This document shows, in pieces, positions 9,501 through 16,194 of a stretch of DNA of 30,893 bases; positions within the stretch are counted from its first letter, which is position 1; the number at the start of each line of letters is the position of its first letter. A program made the translations under genes and the position numbers. The notes beneath the pieces were generated by a model. That model was not told the origin of the DNA, made no database searches, and saw only the letters and a list, made by a program, of their open reading frames with translations. Source of the stretch: an uncultured Eubacteriales bacterium (GTDB lineage: Bacteria; Bacillota; Clostridia; Oscillospirales; Oscillospiraceae); contig UQGU01000026.1 of assembly GCA_900540635.1 (NCBI GenBank), forward strand, positions 1-30,893, given 5' to 3'.

Positions 9501-10819
9501 TGGCGGAAAAGACCGCCTTTGGCTATGTGAAAAAATATCTGGCCGAGCGTGGCAAGACTGCCAACCGGGCCGAGGAGGCCCGCCTGGCCGCAGGCTGCGT
9601 AGGCGTGCGCCGGACCACCGGCCAGCACCCCGGCGGCCTGGTGGTTATCCCCCAGGAGAATGAAATCTGGGATTTCTGCCCGGTACAGCACCCGGCGGAT
9701 GACCCCAATGCCGACCAGATCACCACCCACTTTGAATACCATTCCATGGAGGAAAACCTTCTGAAGCTGGATATGCTGGGCCATGATGACCCCACCATGA
9801 TTCGTATGATGGAGGATATGACCGGCGTGGATGCCAAAACCATTCCGCTGGACGATAAGAATACCATGTCTATTTTTACCTCCTCCAAGGTCCTGGGCTA
9901 TGAAAATGACAAAATTCTAGGCCCTACCGGAGCCGTGGCCATCCCGGAGTTTAACACCAAGTTTACAAGAGGCATGCTCATGGATACCATGCCGGAGCGG
10001 TTTGATACCCTGCTCCGCCTGTCAGGTTTCTCCCACGGCACAGACGTTTGGCTGGGCAACGCCAAGGATCTGATCACCTCTAAAACCGCCACGGTTGACC
10101 AGGCCATCGGCTGCCGTGACGACATTATGCTGTATCTGATCTCCTGCGGAATGCCTGAAAAGCGTTCCTTTAAGATCATGGAGGCCGTCCGAAAGGGCAG
10201 AGGCCTGCCCGAAGGGGCCGAGCAGGAGATGATCGATGCAGGCGTGCCGGATTGGTACATCGGCTCCTGCAAGAAAATCAAATATCTGTTCCCCAAGGCC
10301 CATGCCGTGGCCTATGTTATGATGGCCTTCCGCATTGCCTGGTTCAAGGTCTACCATCCGCTGGCTTTTTATGCAGCCTATTTTTACAGACGAAGCCAGA
10401 AAGGCGGCTTTGATGCGGTGCTCATGACCCAGGGCATGGAGGCCATTATGGCCAACATGGATGCCATTGAGACCAATGAAAACGCCTCCGATAAGGACGA
10501 GGACCTGCTCACCACCATGGAGGTCGTCTACGAATACTACCTCCGGGGCTTCGAATTTTTGCCCATTGATATCTATAAGAGCCATGCCACCAAGTTCCTG
10601 GTGGAGGACGGGAAGATCCTGCCGCCCTTCGTGGCAATCTCCGGCCTGGGCGAAAACGCCGCCTGGGACCTGATGCGGGGCCGGGAGGGGAAGACCTTCC
10701 TCTCCATCGAAGAGGTCGCCGCCGCCTGTCCCAAGGTCTCCAAGACCCACATTCAGATGCTCAAGGACGCAGGCGCCTTCGGAAGCCTGCCGGACACCAG
10801 CCAGATCAGCTTATTTTAA
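6518..10819 (+). CDS. polC: DNA polymerase III subunit alpha, Gram-positive PolC type
   Basis: The main replicative DNA polymerase of low-GC Gram-positive bacteria. The 1433 residues show the expected order. An N-terminal domain is followed by an OB-fold at about 205-290 (GTIIVEGKVFAIEHKELTK). The PHP domain starts at HLHTTMSNMDA (about 322) and is split by the proofreading DEDDh exonuclease with FDLETTGLS (about 416), HNSDFDTGF and HHRAADDA. The four-cysteine zinc site CPNPEC with CPKC lies at about 905-935. The catalytic PDIDLNFSGEYQ (about 958) and the late YVMMAFRIAWFKVYHPLAFY follow. Length and order match PolC, not DnaE. The start overlaps ispG by 4 bases, so the replicase is translated in an isoprenoid operon. 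Confidence 0.97.
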   Translation: MSDTVYLLNMFPDYEPPEEIRKALSQAALVAVDIRAENRSVEVAAHTDTYVPRRLTRQAEKDILSLYGLRNLEITLTHPATELSKIEPEELRDLFVDLDPMTRASLAGAKWAWDGGHLTVCLVANGKAGVEAQIPAVVKTLQERFAAEVTISVEANHDLTGAELSRVMEKLREEALSAAPTASAKQAQKEERKPQDSDTFYGKPFRGTAVPMKDLNLDMGTIIVEGKVFAIEHKELTKRNAWVVKFDMTDNTNSIRVTRFLEAKEAKPILDNVQLGSVLRVQGKLIEDRFENDMVLKPYAMMPGVLPKRKDTSPNGKRVELHLHTTMSNMDALTDTAAAVKQAAAWGHKAIAITDHGVAQSFPDAMKAAAKAKVAGTDENIKILYGVEGYYVNDVDDRIVVHGEQDIGFGDEYVAFDLETTGLSSANDRIIEIGAVVMKNGEELDRFQTFVDPQRPLEKKIVELTGITDEMLKGAPKIEEVLPEFLKFVNGRVLVAHNSDFDTGFIRAACARQGLPYTYTAADTLILSQNMLPQLNKFKLDIVSNALSLPDFNHHRAADDAVTCGLIMHRLMARMEEELDIHTLQEINGRMTTLRAKGRITDRHARHIIILAKNQIGLRNLYHLISDSNLKYFKRVPRIPKSELLELREGLIIGSACEAGELFQAILDGKSEDELLRIASFYDYLEIQPLANNMFMLSKGIAKDVEQLREYNRTVVRLGEALGKMVVATGDVHFLNPEDEIFRHILLATKGFDDADKENPLYFRTTDNMLEEFSYLGEEKAYEVVVTNPNLIADMCETLRPVPHNLFAPKIENSVEDLKALVYGKLHRLYGENPPELITKRVETELHDIISCHYDVIYMSAQKLVQNSLEHGYLVGSRGSVGSSIVAYMSGITEVNSFPPHYRCPNPECKYTTFDVPKGYGCGADLPDAVCPKCGSKFEKDGFNIPFETFLGFGGDKVPDIDLNFSGEYQSKAHAYCVEMFGKSHVFRAGTIGTVAEKTAFGYVKKYLAERGKTANRAEEARLAAGCVGVRRTTGQHPGGLVVIPQENEIWDFCPVQHPADDPNADQITTHFEYHSMEENLLKLDMLGHDDPTMIRMMEDMTGVDAKTIPLDDKNTMSIFTSSKVLGYENDKILGPTGAVAIPEFNTKFTRGMLMDTMPERFDTLLRLSGFSHGTDVWLGNAKDLITSKTATVDQAIGCRDDIMLYLISCGMPEKRSFKIMEAVRKGRGLPEGAEQEMIDAGVPDWYIGSCKKIKYLFPKAHAVAYVMMAFRIAWFKVYHPLAFYAAYFYRRSQKGGFDAVLMTQGMEAIMANMDAIETNENASDKDEDLLTTMEVVYEYYLRGFEFLPIDIYKSHATKFLVEDGKILPPFVAISGLGENAAWDLMRGREGKTFLSIEEVAAACPKVSKTHIQMLKDAGAFGSLPDTSQISLF

Positions 10820-10861
10820 CGAAACGTTCCAACAAACTCAGGAAGAAAAGAGGAAGCGCAA

Positions 10862-12064
10862 ATGAAACGCTATTTTTGTCTTGAAATGTGCGCTCTGCTT
10901 TGCTGTGTGCTGCTCCTGGGCATTTCTGCCTGCACAAGGCAAGATTTCCCTTCCTCCGAGCCGCCGGTAGAATCCCAGCAGACGGAAGCCACCGCAGAGA
11001 CCATGGGTGAAAACGGTCAAGAGCAAAAATCAAGTAAGGACGAAACCTATCATCTCAAAGAAACAAGTACGCACGACAATATAGAGGAAATCGTTGACAA
11101 TGTCTTCCGGAGCGACGATGACAGCTTCGTCGAAGGAACCTATGAGCGGCGCTACAGCGAACGCTATACCGTCAAAGGCACCCGCGTTGTCAATGACGAT
11201 GGAACTTTCACGCAGACAGGAACTATCACGGATGAAGACGGCCATCTGGAATCCAACTGGGAGCTGGTCTATGCCGATGGGGATGCTTCAAATGCACCGC
11301 GGAACGCAGATATGATTATACAACAGGATGCATACGGAAACATCGTCAGCGTTTGCGGAAGCAATGAGACCCAGAACGAAGATATAAACCCGGAGTATTT
11401 CACCGAAAATTGGATAGACGACCGAAAACCATACAATACGCACCAGGTTGAGGACCGGAATATAAACATGATTTCCTTTCGTGATCTCATGAATCTGTAC
11501 GATGGAAACGGAGATCTCATCCGAGTTTTCGATGATTCTTTCGTTTGGAACGATGACGGCAGCATCACATCTACCAATTCCACAGAGTATTTCCAAGATT
11601 ACGACGGCTGTTCAAAGGGTTACAAGGTGAGAGTCACCTCGAAAGATTGGGCTGATGGAACAACCTCCGAATTGATTTCCTATTTCACCGAGCAAGACGG
11701 AAGCAAAGTCGTAGAAAGCACTATACGAAATGACGACGGCACCGAAGAGACCTGGAACATAAAGCACTACGATGAAAAGGAAGCGCTTATCTGGTTTCAA
11801 GAAGCTAATACCATGTGGAACGCTGACGGCAGCACAACGAGAACCAATTTCGTGGAGTATTTACAAGACTATGAAGACATTTTAAAGGGCTATAAGATGA
11901 ATCAAATAACGAAAACCAAGGCTGACGGTACAACCTATGAATTCCATGAGGAATACACGTACCCCGACGGAATCTGTTACAAGAGTGGCTTTACAACGAA
12001 CGCAAACGGTGCCAAGGAAAACTACTTTGAGGAGTGGAAAGACGGCAAAAAAGTGAGTAAATAA
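10862..12064 (+). CDS. Putative lipoprotein with internal repeats, function unknown
   Basis: A 400-residue secreted protein I do not recognise. The N-terminus has a lipoprotein signal peptide ending in LLLGISAC, with Cys24 as the predicted lipidated residue, followed by a Ser/Glu/Thr-rich linker. The rest is made of acidic DG-turn repeats. Two copies of about 55 residues (about 229-283 and 318-372) share the pattern WNxDGSxTxTNxxEYxQDY, then KGYK, then a DGTT turn. Weaker related units lie nearer the N-terminus. The pattern resembles MORN or YwqK-like beta-hairpin repeats, but I cannot assign a family. The ATG at 10862 follows AAGAGGAAG. It lies 42 bases after polC with no obvious promoter or terminator between. 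Its base composition is clearly more AT-rich than its neighbours, which suggests transfer or relaxed constraint. Confidence 0.8.
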   Translation: MKRYFCLEMCALLCCVLLLGISACTRQDFPSSEPPVESQQTEATAETMGENGQEQKSSKDETYHLKETSTHDNIEEIVDNVFRSDDDSFVEGTYERRYSERYTVKGTRVVNDDGTFTQTGTITDEDGHLESNWELVYADGDASNAPRNADMIIQQDAYGNIVSVCGSNETQNEDINPEYFTENWIDDRKPYNTHQVEDRNINMISFRDLMNLYDGNGDLIRVFDDSFVWNDDGSITSTNSTEYFQDYDGCSKGYKVRVTSKDWADGTTSELISYFTEQDGSKVVESTIRNDDGTEETWNIKHYDEKEALIWFQEANTMWNADGSTTRTNFVEYLQDYEDILKGYKMNQITKTKADGTTYEFHEEYTYPDGICYKSGFTTNANGAKENYFEEWKDGKKVSK

Positions 12065-12100
12065 CTCGAGATTTTAAGCTGGTATAAAATGCAAAAATTA

Positions 12101-12129
12101 TTGCATTTTCCACAAAAATATGGTATAAT
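12101..12129 (+). promoter_or_regulatory. Strong extended -10 promoter of udp
   Basis: TTGCAT (12101-12106) and a perfect TATAAT (12124-12129) are separated by 17 bases, and TGG just before the -10 box makes it an extended -10 promoter. The start codon is 31 bases downstream. Confidence 0.75.
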
Positions 12130-12159
12130 TTTCAAACTATTTTGTAAAGGAGAAGCACC

Positions 12160-12924
12160 ATGCAGAAAACAGAAAAGCAGTATCATATTCACTGCACCGA
12201 GGGCGATGTGGGCCGCTATGTATTCCTGCCCGGTGACCCGGGACGGTGTGAGGCCATTGCCGCCCATTTTGAGAACCCTGTCCATATCGGCATGAACCGG
12301 GAGTACAATATCTATACCGGAACCATCCTTGGGGAGAAGGTTTCTGTCTGCTCCACCGGCATCGGCGGCCCTTCCGCGGCCATCGCCATGGAGGAGCTGG
12401 CCAATATCGGCGCGGATACCTTCATCCGCATCGGCACCTGCGGCGGCATTGATCTGGATGTCTGCCCCGGCGATATTGTGGTAGCCAGCGGCGCCATCCG
12501 CTATGAGCACACCTCTCTGGAATATGCCCCCATTGAGTACCCCAGTGTCCCGGATTTTGATGTGACCCTGGCCCTGCGGGATGCCAGCCGGGAACTGGGC
12601 TTCCGGACGCACGTGGGTGTGGTCCAGTGCAAGGATGCTTTTTATGGCCAGCACAGCCCGGAGAAGAGCCCTGTTTCCTATGACCTGCTGCAAAAGTGGG
12701 AGAGCTGGAAGCGCCTGGGCGTCAAGGCCAGCGAGATGGAGTCTGCGGCCCTGTTCGTCGTTGCAGCCGCCAGGGGCGTCCGCTGCGGCAGCTGCTTCCA
12801 TGCCGTGTGGAACCAGGAGCGGGAAAAGGCCGGAATGTTTATGCCCATGACGGAAGATACCTCCGGTGCCATCCGTGTCGGCATCGAAGCCGTCAAAAAG
12901 CTGATCCTGGCGGATAAGAAGTAA
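12160..12924 (+). CDS. udp: Uridine phosphorylase
   Basis: A nucleoside phosphorylase that splits uridine with phosphate into uracil and ribose 1-phosphate in pyrimidine salvage. The 254-residue product has the family's phosphate loop LPGDPGRC near residue 24, the STGIGGPSAAIAMEEL segment, RIGTCGGID and the ribose-binding SEMESAALF. These fit the NP-I phosphorylase family, uridine branch. A ribosome binding site AAAGGAGAAG precedes the ATG. The gene has its own promoter and terminator and appears to be transcribed alone. Substrate choice within the family is inferred from overall resemblance. Confidence 0.9.
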   Translation: MQKTEKQYHIHCTEGDVGRYVFLPGDPGRCEAIAAHFENPVHIGMNREYNIYTGTILGEKVSVCSTGIGGPSAAIAMEELANIGADTFIRIGTCGGIDLDVCPGDIVVASGAIRYEHTSLEYAPIEYPSVPDFDVTLALRDASRELGFRTHVGVVQCKDAFYGQHSPEKSPVSYDLLQKWESWKRLGVKASEMESAALFVVAAARGVRCGSCFHAVWNQEREKAGMFMPMTEDTSGAIRVGIEAVKKLILADKK

Positions 12925-12941
12925 GGACAATACCGCACCAA

Positions 12942-12990
12942 TAAAAAACGCCGCTGCGGACCGGTTCCAAGCCGGTTCGCAGCGGCATCT
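12942..12990. terminator. Bidirectional terminator between udp and the leftward pair
   Basis: A 9-bp stem GCCGCTGCG (12950-12958) with CGCAGCGGC (12978-12986) encloses an inner ACCGG/CCGGT stem. On the minus strand it is followed by GTTTTTTA, a strong Rho-independent terminator for the genes at 13003-13731. On the plus strand it is followed by the weaker ATCTTTGCTT and probably ends udp. Confidence 0.85.
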
Positions 12991-13002
12991 TTGCTTGTCA
13001 GA

Positions 13003-13332
13003 TCACTTTTCCGTGGGGTACAGGTAGGCCACGAAGCCCAGAGTCATATAGTCCAGGCACACGGTCTTGTCCGGGGTCTCGCCCATGGTGACCCGGTGGC
13101 AGTGGACCTTCCAGACATCGGAACCGTTCAGCTTGTCCTTCCGGATGTCAAACACATGGTTCCAGCTGCGGCCCTCCAGATATTGCTCGTCTTTCACAAA
13201 CCGGATCAGCTCCAGCCGCCGGAAGTGTGAGGTGGGGAAGGCATTCTCCACGCAGGCATCGAACAGGGCCTCTGCGTCCCGGACGCTGCCCAACTCAAAG
13301 GTATTGCGAATCATTGCACCGTAATCTTCCAT
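13003..13332 (-). CDS. Conserved-looking protein of unknown function (109 aa)
   Basis: I do not recognise this protein. It is soluble, with no signal peptide or membrane segment. The first half looks helical (MEDYGAMIRNTFELGSVRDAEALFD). The second half reads as alternating strands with WNHVFDIRKDKL, VWKVHCHRVTMGE and YMTLGFVAYLYP. It starts at an ATG 6 bases after a perfect AAGGAGG and lies 12 bases after the thioesterase gene, so the two are cotranscribed and end at the strong terminator downstream. A link to acyl-CoA or small-molecule metabolism is only suggested by the neighbour. Confidence 0.8.
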   Translation of the reverse strand: MEDYGAMIRNTFELGSVRDAEALFDACVENAFPTSHFRRLELIRFVKDEQYLEGRSWNHVFDIRKDKLNGSDVWKVHCHRVTMGETPDKTVCLDYMTLGFVAYLYPTEK

Positions 13333-13344
13333 GGTAATTCCTCC

Positions 13345-13731
13345 TTATAGCTTTTGATAGGTTTTTTCCAGGAATTTTTCAATGTTTACCAGCACCCGCG
13401 TATGGGTGGCTCTGCCGATTTCCCCAGCCTCGTCGGAGACGGTGATGGCAAAGGTGATTTTCTTTCCCTCTACAGCGGTGACCTCTGCCCGGGCGCGGAC
13501 CTCCAGGCCGACGGGGGTTGCACTGATATGCTCCAGATTCAGCGCAGTCCCAACGCTGGTCTGCCCCTGGGGGAGGGCCTGCTCGATTGCCTCGCAGGCA
13601 GCGCCCTCCATCAGAGCCGCCATGCAGGGCGTTGCATAGACCAGAAGGCTCCCGGAGCCAACGGCCTGAGCCGTGTCCTCTTTTTCCACCAGCGCGGTTG
13701 CCTCGCCGGTCATTCCAACGGTAATATCCAT
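13345..13731 (-). CDS. Hotdog-fold thioesterase, fluoroacetyl-CoA thioesterase (FlK) type
   Basis: A 128-residue single-domain hotdog thioesterase. The family pattern reads Val-x-Ala-Thr-Pro, Met-Glu-x-Ala-Ala, Ser-Val-Gly, then His and Ala/Ser-Thr-Pro. Here it is VYATPCMAALMEGAA, TSVGTALNLEHISATPVG, giving Thr34, Glu42 and His68 as the likely catalytic residues of FlK-like enzymes. Most homologues hydrolyse unknown acyl-CoA thioesters; true fluoroacetyl-CoA activity should not be assumed. The ATG at 13731 lies 8 bases after GGAAGG; a GTG at 13740 is too close to that site. It is first in an operon with the gene at 13003. Confidence 0.85.
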   Translation of the reverse strand: MDITVGMTGEATALVEKEDTAQAVGSGSLLVYATPCMAALMEGAACEAIEQALPQGQTSVGTALNLEHISATPVGLEVRARAEVTAVEGKKITFAITVSDEAGEIGRATHTRVLVNIEKFLEKTYQKL

Positions 13732-13766
13732 GACACACACCTTCCATTTCCGGTTTTCTTTTTATC

Positions 13767-13795
13767 AATATATCGCAAAAAAGGCAAAATGTCAA
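13767..13795 (-). promoter_or_regulatory. Sigma-A type promoter of the thioesterase operon
   Basis: On the minus strand, a perfect TTGACA (13790-13795) and TATATT (13767-13772) are 17 bases apart, about 35 bases before the ATG at 13731. Confidence 0.7.
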
Positions 13796-13805
13796 TGGAA
13801 AGCCA

Positions 13806-13834
13806 TTGCGTTTGCCTGTGGTTTTCTCTATAAT
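13806..13834 (+). promoter_or_regulatory. Probable promoter of the membrane protein/GIY-YIG pair
   Basis: A perfect TATAAT (13829-13834) has a poor -35 box TTGCGT (13806-13811) 17 bases before it. It is back to back with the leftward promoter, and 31 bases before the TTG start at 13865. Confidence 0.5.
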
Positions 13835-13864
13835 AGGCCTATCAAACGAAAGGGTGAAATCGTT

Positions 13865-14383
13865 TTGCACAATACAAATTCTTCCGCAAAAAATATGGCC
13901 CTTGGGGGTGTGCTGGCGGCGGCAGCCGTTTGCATCATGTGTCTTGGCGGCCTGATCCCTGTCAACACCTATGTCAGCCCCATGCTCTGCGCGCTGCTGC
14001 TGCAGGTGATCCTGAATATCTGCGGCAGGCGCATAGCCTGGGCCTGGTTTTTTGCTGTGGCCATTCTGTCCCTGCTCCTGTGCCCGGACCGGGAGGCGGC
14101 AGGGGTGCTGCTGGCGCTGGGCTATTATCCGATTCTAAAACAGCGCCTGGACAGGTCCCGGCTGCGCGCCCTATGGAAGGGGCTGTATTTCAATGCCAGC
14201 ATCTGTGTGCTCTATGCGGTACTCCTGTTTGTTCTGGGGCTTCCGGCATTGAATGAGGAATTCCGGGAGCTTGGGACAGTTATGCTCATTGTGCTGCTCA
14301 TCCTTGGCAACGTGACCTTCTTCCTGCTGGACAAGGTCCTGGATAAGCCTGTGTTTCAAAAGCTGGGCCGCCATGGAAAATGA
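13865..14383 (+). CDS. Integral membrane protein, possibly ECF transporter S-component-like
   Basis: A 172-residue protein with about five hydrophobic segments: ALGGVLAAAAVCIMCLGGLI, YVSPMLCALLLQVILNI, AWAWFFAVAILSLLL, a segment around ICVLYAVLLFVLGL, and VMLIVLLILGNVTFFLL. The opening GGVLAAAAVCIMCLGGLIPV followed by a YVSPMLCALLL segment resembles small substrate-binding membrane proteins of energy-coupling factor transporters, but no energizing subunits are present here. I chose the TTG at 13865, 8 bases after AAGGGTG. The longer open frame upstream overlaps the divergent promoters and has no support. The substrate is unknown. Confidence 0.7.
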   Translation: MHNTNSSAKNMALGGVLAAAAVCIMCLGGLIPVNTYVSPMLCALLLQVILNICGRRIAWAWFFAVAILSLLLCPDREAAGVLLALGYYPILKQRLDRSRLRALWKGLYFNASICVLYAVLLFVLGLPALNEEFRELGTVMLIVLLILGNVTFFLLDKVLDKPVFQKLGRHGK

Positions 14384-14660
14384 ATGGGAGCTCTATATTC
14401 TGCGCTGCGGCGACGGGACGCTCTATACCGGAATTGCCCGGGATGCGGACAAGCGCCTAGCTATGCACCGCAGCGGGAAGGGTGCAAAATATACCCGGGG
14501 AAGGGGACCTCTGACGCTGTGCTACCGGGAAATCTGCCCGGACCACGGCACCGCCCTGCGCCGGGAATATGCCGTCAAGCAGCTGCCAAGGGAAGAAAAG
14601 GAGCTGCTGATAAAAAGCGGCTCCCCATTGAAACAGGGAGCCGACGGACTAGAGAAATAA
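14373..14660 (+). CDS. GIY-YIG domain protein (YhbQ/UPF0213 type)
   Basis: A 95-residue single GIY-YIG nuclease-fold domain. The two hallmark strands read WELYILRC (GIY position, residues 5-12) and LYTGIA (YIG position, residues 17-22). These are followed by the Arg/His helix DKRLAMHRSGKGAKYT, the GRGPL turn, and the helix REYAVKQLPR that holds the family's Glu. Members of this small stand-alone group are common in bacteria; some are reported to act on nucleic acid, but the physiological role is not established. The start overlaps the preceding gene by 11 bases. The 3' end contains the terminator of the opposing genes and overlaps the gene at 14649 tail to tail by 12 bases. Confidence 0.9.
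   Translation: MENEWELYILRCGDGTLYTGIARDADKRLAMHRSGKGAKYTRGRGPLTLCYREICPDHGTALRREYAVKQLPREEKELLIKSGSPLKQGADGLEK
14611..14643 (-). terminator. Terminator of the leftward small-protein operon, inside the GIY-YIG gene
   Basis: An 8-bp stem CGGCTCCC (14618-14625) with GGGAGCCG (14636-14643) is followed on the minus strand by CTTTTTA. It lies inside the coding 3' end of the GIY-YIG gene and serves the genes at 14649-15526. Confidence 0.75.
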
Positions 14661-14924
14661 GTAAATCAGCATGGTGATCAATGCTGTGTTTGGGGTATCT
14701 GTGCAGTTTTCGGACATCAAAAGCAGCAAAAGCACTACGATCAGATCCTCCGTATCCAGACCCCGGGGCAACAGACTATCTAGAAAAGTGCCCGCACCCT
14801 CTGCAGGCTTGCGCGGAGGGCTGGGTGAAGGCGGTGCAGGTGACTGCGATGGCGGCTGCGGACCGTCCGGCAGACTTTGGCGGCGGAAGGAGCCGTCTTC
14901 CGTAGGAATATAGCGGTTGTACAT
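14649..14924 (-). CDS. Small unknown protein with Pro-rich linker and hydrophobic C-terminus (91 aa)
   Basis: Third gene of a three-gene leftward operon. The protein starts MYNRYIPTEDGSFRRQ, continues with a Pro/Ser-rich disordered linker (about residues 20-42), and ends with a strongly hydrophobic half, LDTEDLIVVLLLLLMSE and ALITMLIYLFL. The MYNRYIP start is one I associate with uncharacterised proteins from Clostridia, but I know no function. It could be a tail-anchored or peripheral membrane protein. The hydrophobic tail could place the operon's product at a membrane. The start is 3 bases after the previous stop. The 3' end overlaps the GIY-YIG gene. Confidence 0.75.
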   Translation of the reverse strand: MYNRYIPTEDGSFRRQSLPDGPQPPSQSPAPPSPSPPRKPAEGAGTFLDSLLPRGLDTEDLIVVLLLLLMSENCTDTPNTALITMLIYLFL

Positions 14925-14927
14925 GGC

Positions 14928-15296
14928 CTAGCCCCCAGTCAGGTTTTTCAGTACGCCGGATTCCAGCAGCCCGGAGGTTTGTTGGGCCAGCTTGGCCGAA
15001 CGCATGGCCTTCTCCAGCTTGGCAATTTTCTCCCGGCTGACATAGGGGGAGAGCGCTTTCAGAAGCGCGCGCTGGTTCTGGTCAATTTCCGCGCCCCTGG
15101 CAAAGCCCGTAAAGGCTTTGAGCATCTCCAAATCTCCCGGTCCCGGTCCGGCCGGAGACGGCTGCACCGCGCGCTCCGGTTTCTCCGGCTGCCCGGTGGA
15201 CTGGGACTGGCCCATGGATTGCGCCAGTGCCTGAATTTTCTGCATCATCTCCGGGTCGCCCAGAATGGCTCCCAGCTGATCCTCCATGCCGCTCAT
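14928..15296 (-). CDS. Small helical unknown protein (122 aa)
   Basis: Second gene of the leftward trio. Its 122 residues are soluble and mostly helical. An N-terminal segment, LGAILGDPEMMQKIQALAQS, is followed by a Gln/Pro/Ser-rich linker (about residues 27-52). The C-terminal helical part is rich in Lys, Leu and Ala: ALLKALSPYVSREKIAKLEK, then AMRSAKLAQ. The ATG overlaps the stop of the previous gene by 4 bases (ATGA), so translation is coupled. I see no catalytic motif or signal peptide. Function unknown. Confidence 0.75.
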   Translation of the reverse strand: MSGMEDQLGAILGDPEMMQKIQALAQSMGQSQSTGQPEKPERAVQPSPAGPGPGDLEMLKAFTGFARGAEIDQNQRALLKALSPYVSREKIAKLEKAMRSAKLAQQTSGLLESGVLKNLTGG

Positions 15297-15526
15297 GGCT
15301 CATTTCGCAGCTGCCGCAAAAGCGCTGCCGCCTCCGGTGTCGCGAGAAAGGCTTCAATGGTTTGCTTGGCGGATGCATAGTCACCTTTGGCTGCCTGATC
15401 CATGGCCTGCCGAAGCCCCTGGGCATTGTTTTGCTGCAGGAGGGCCTTCAGCTGCCGCCCTGCGGGGGTGTCCGCCAATAGTCTAGCCTGTTCCAGTTTT
15501 TCCGGTGTGAAATCCGTATTTTCCAC
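15293..15526 (-). CDS. Small helical unknown protein (77 aa)
   Basis: First gene of the leftward trio. I place the start at the GTG at 15526, 7 bases behind a perfect AAGGAGG. The open frame continues upstream to 15580, but that part lacks a ribosome binding site. The product is an all-helical protein with a TPR-like look: FTPEKLEQARLLADTPAGRQ, then a QGLRQAMDQAAKGDYASAKQ stretch and a Leu/Ala-rich end. The stop overlaps the next start. Function unknown. Confidence 0.75.
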   Translation of the reverse strand: MENTDFTPEKLEQARLLADTPAGRQLKALLQQNNAQGLRQAMDQAAKGDYASAKQTIEAFLATPEAAALLRQLRNEP

Positions 15527-15639
15527 GTTTTTGCCTCCTTTTCCGGGATGAACTGCCTTTCTGTTTATTTTATGCAGCAAGCCGGAGATTTTTCCGCACG
15601 GGGAAAACTATTTTTTCAGTAGCAATCTTTTGCCGAGTA

Positions 15640-15648
15640 TGTTATAAT
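15640..15648 (+). promoter_or_regulatory. Extended -10 promoter of the phosphodiesterase/coaX-like operon
   Basis: TGTTATAAT gives a perfect -10 with the TGn extension. No good -35 box lies at the right distance. The start codon is at 15700. Confidence 0.5.
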
Positions 15649-15699
15649 AAAATTTGATTAAAAATAGGGAAGAAAAGAACTTCCTGTAAGGATGGAAAA

Positions 15700-16194
15700 A
15701 TGCGTTTATTGATTTTATCCGATTCTCACCGTTATATGGATTTTATGGAACGCTGCATAGAAGTGTTCCGGCCAGACTGCGTGATCCACCTGGGGGACTA
15801 CTATCCCGATGGCTATGAATTGCGGCAGCTGGCCTCCGGCGCGGCGTTCTACCAGGTCCCGGGAAACTGCGACGAGTATTCCTGCGATCCCTTCCTTCCG
15901 AAAATTCTTGTACCTACCATCGGCGGCGTGCGGTTTTACCTGACCCACGGCCATCAGCACCATGTGAAGCAAACGCTGTCCCAGCTCTTACGGGACGCTC
16001 GGGCCGAGGGTGCGCAGGTCGCCCTGTATGGGCATACGCACATTCCGTATCTTCACCGGGAGGAGGACGGCCTTCTGGTCATGAATCCCGGGGCGGCAGG
16101 CTTTGCCGGAAGCGCAGGGCTGATCGAGATTGAAAACGGGGCCGTGATTGCCAGCCGTCTGCTGGGCCTGAAAGATTTGGGGGGACAGACATGA
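15700..16194 (+). CDS. YfcE/MJ0936-type metallophosphoesterase
   Basis: A 164-residue calcineurin-like phosphodiesterase. The two-metal site is complete: Asp8 and His10 in LSDSH, the GD motif in HLGDYYPDG, the GN(x)D motif in VPGNCDE, the LTHGH histidines and the closing YGHTH. The length matches the small YfcE/MJ0936 family, whose members cleave model phosphodiesters; the natural substrate is generally unknown. The ATG follows AAGGATGG. Its stop overlaps the start of the CoaX-like gene by 4 bases, so the two products are made together. Confidence 0.9.
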   Translation: MRLLILSDSHRYMDFMERCIEVFRPDCVIHLGDYYPDGYELRQLASGAAFYQVPGNCDEYSCDPFLPKILVPTIGGVRFYLTHGHQHHVKQTLSQLLRDARAEGAQVALYGHTHIPYLHREEDGLLVMNPGAAGFAGSAGLIEIENGAVIASRLLGLKDLGGQT

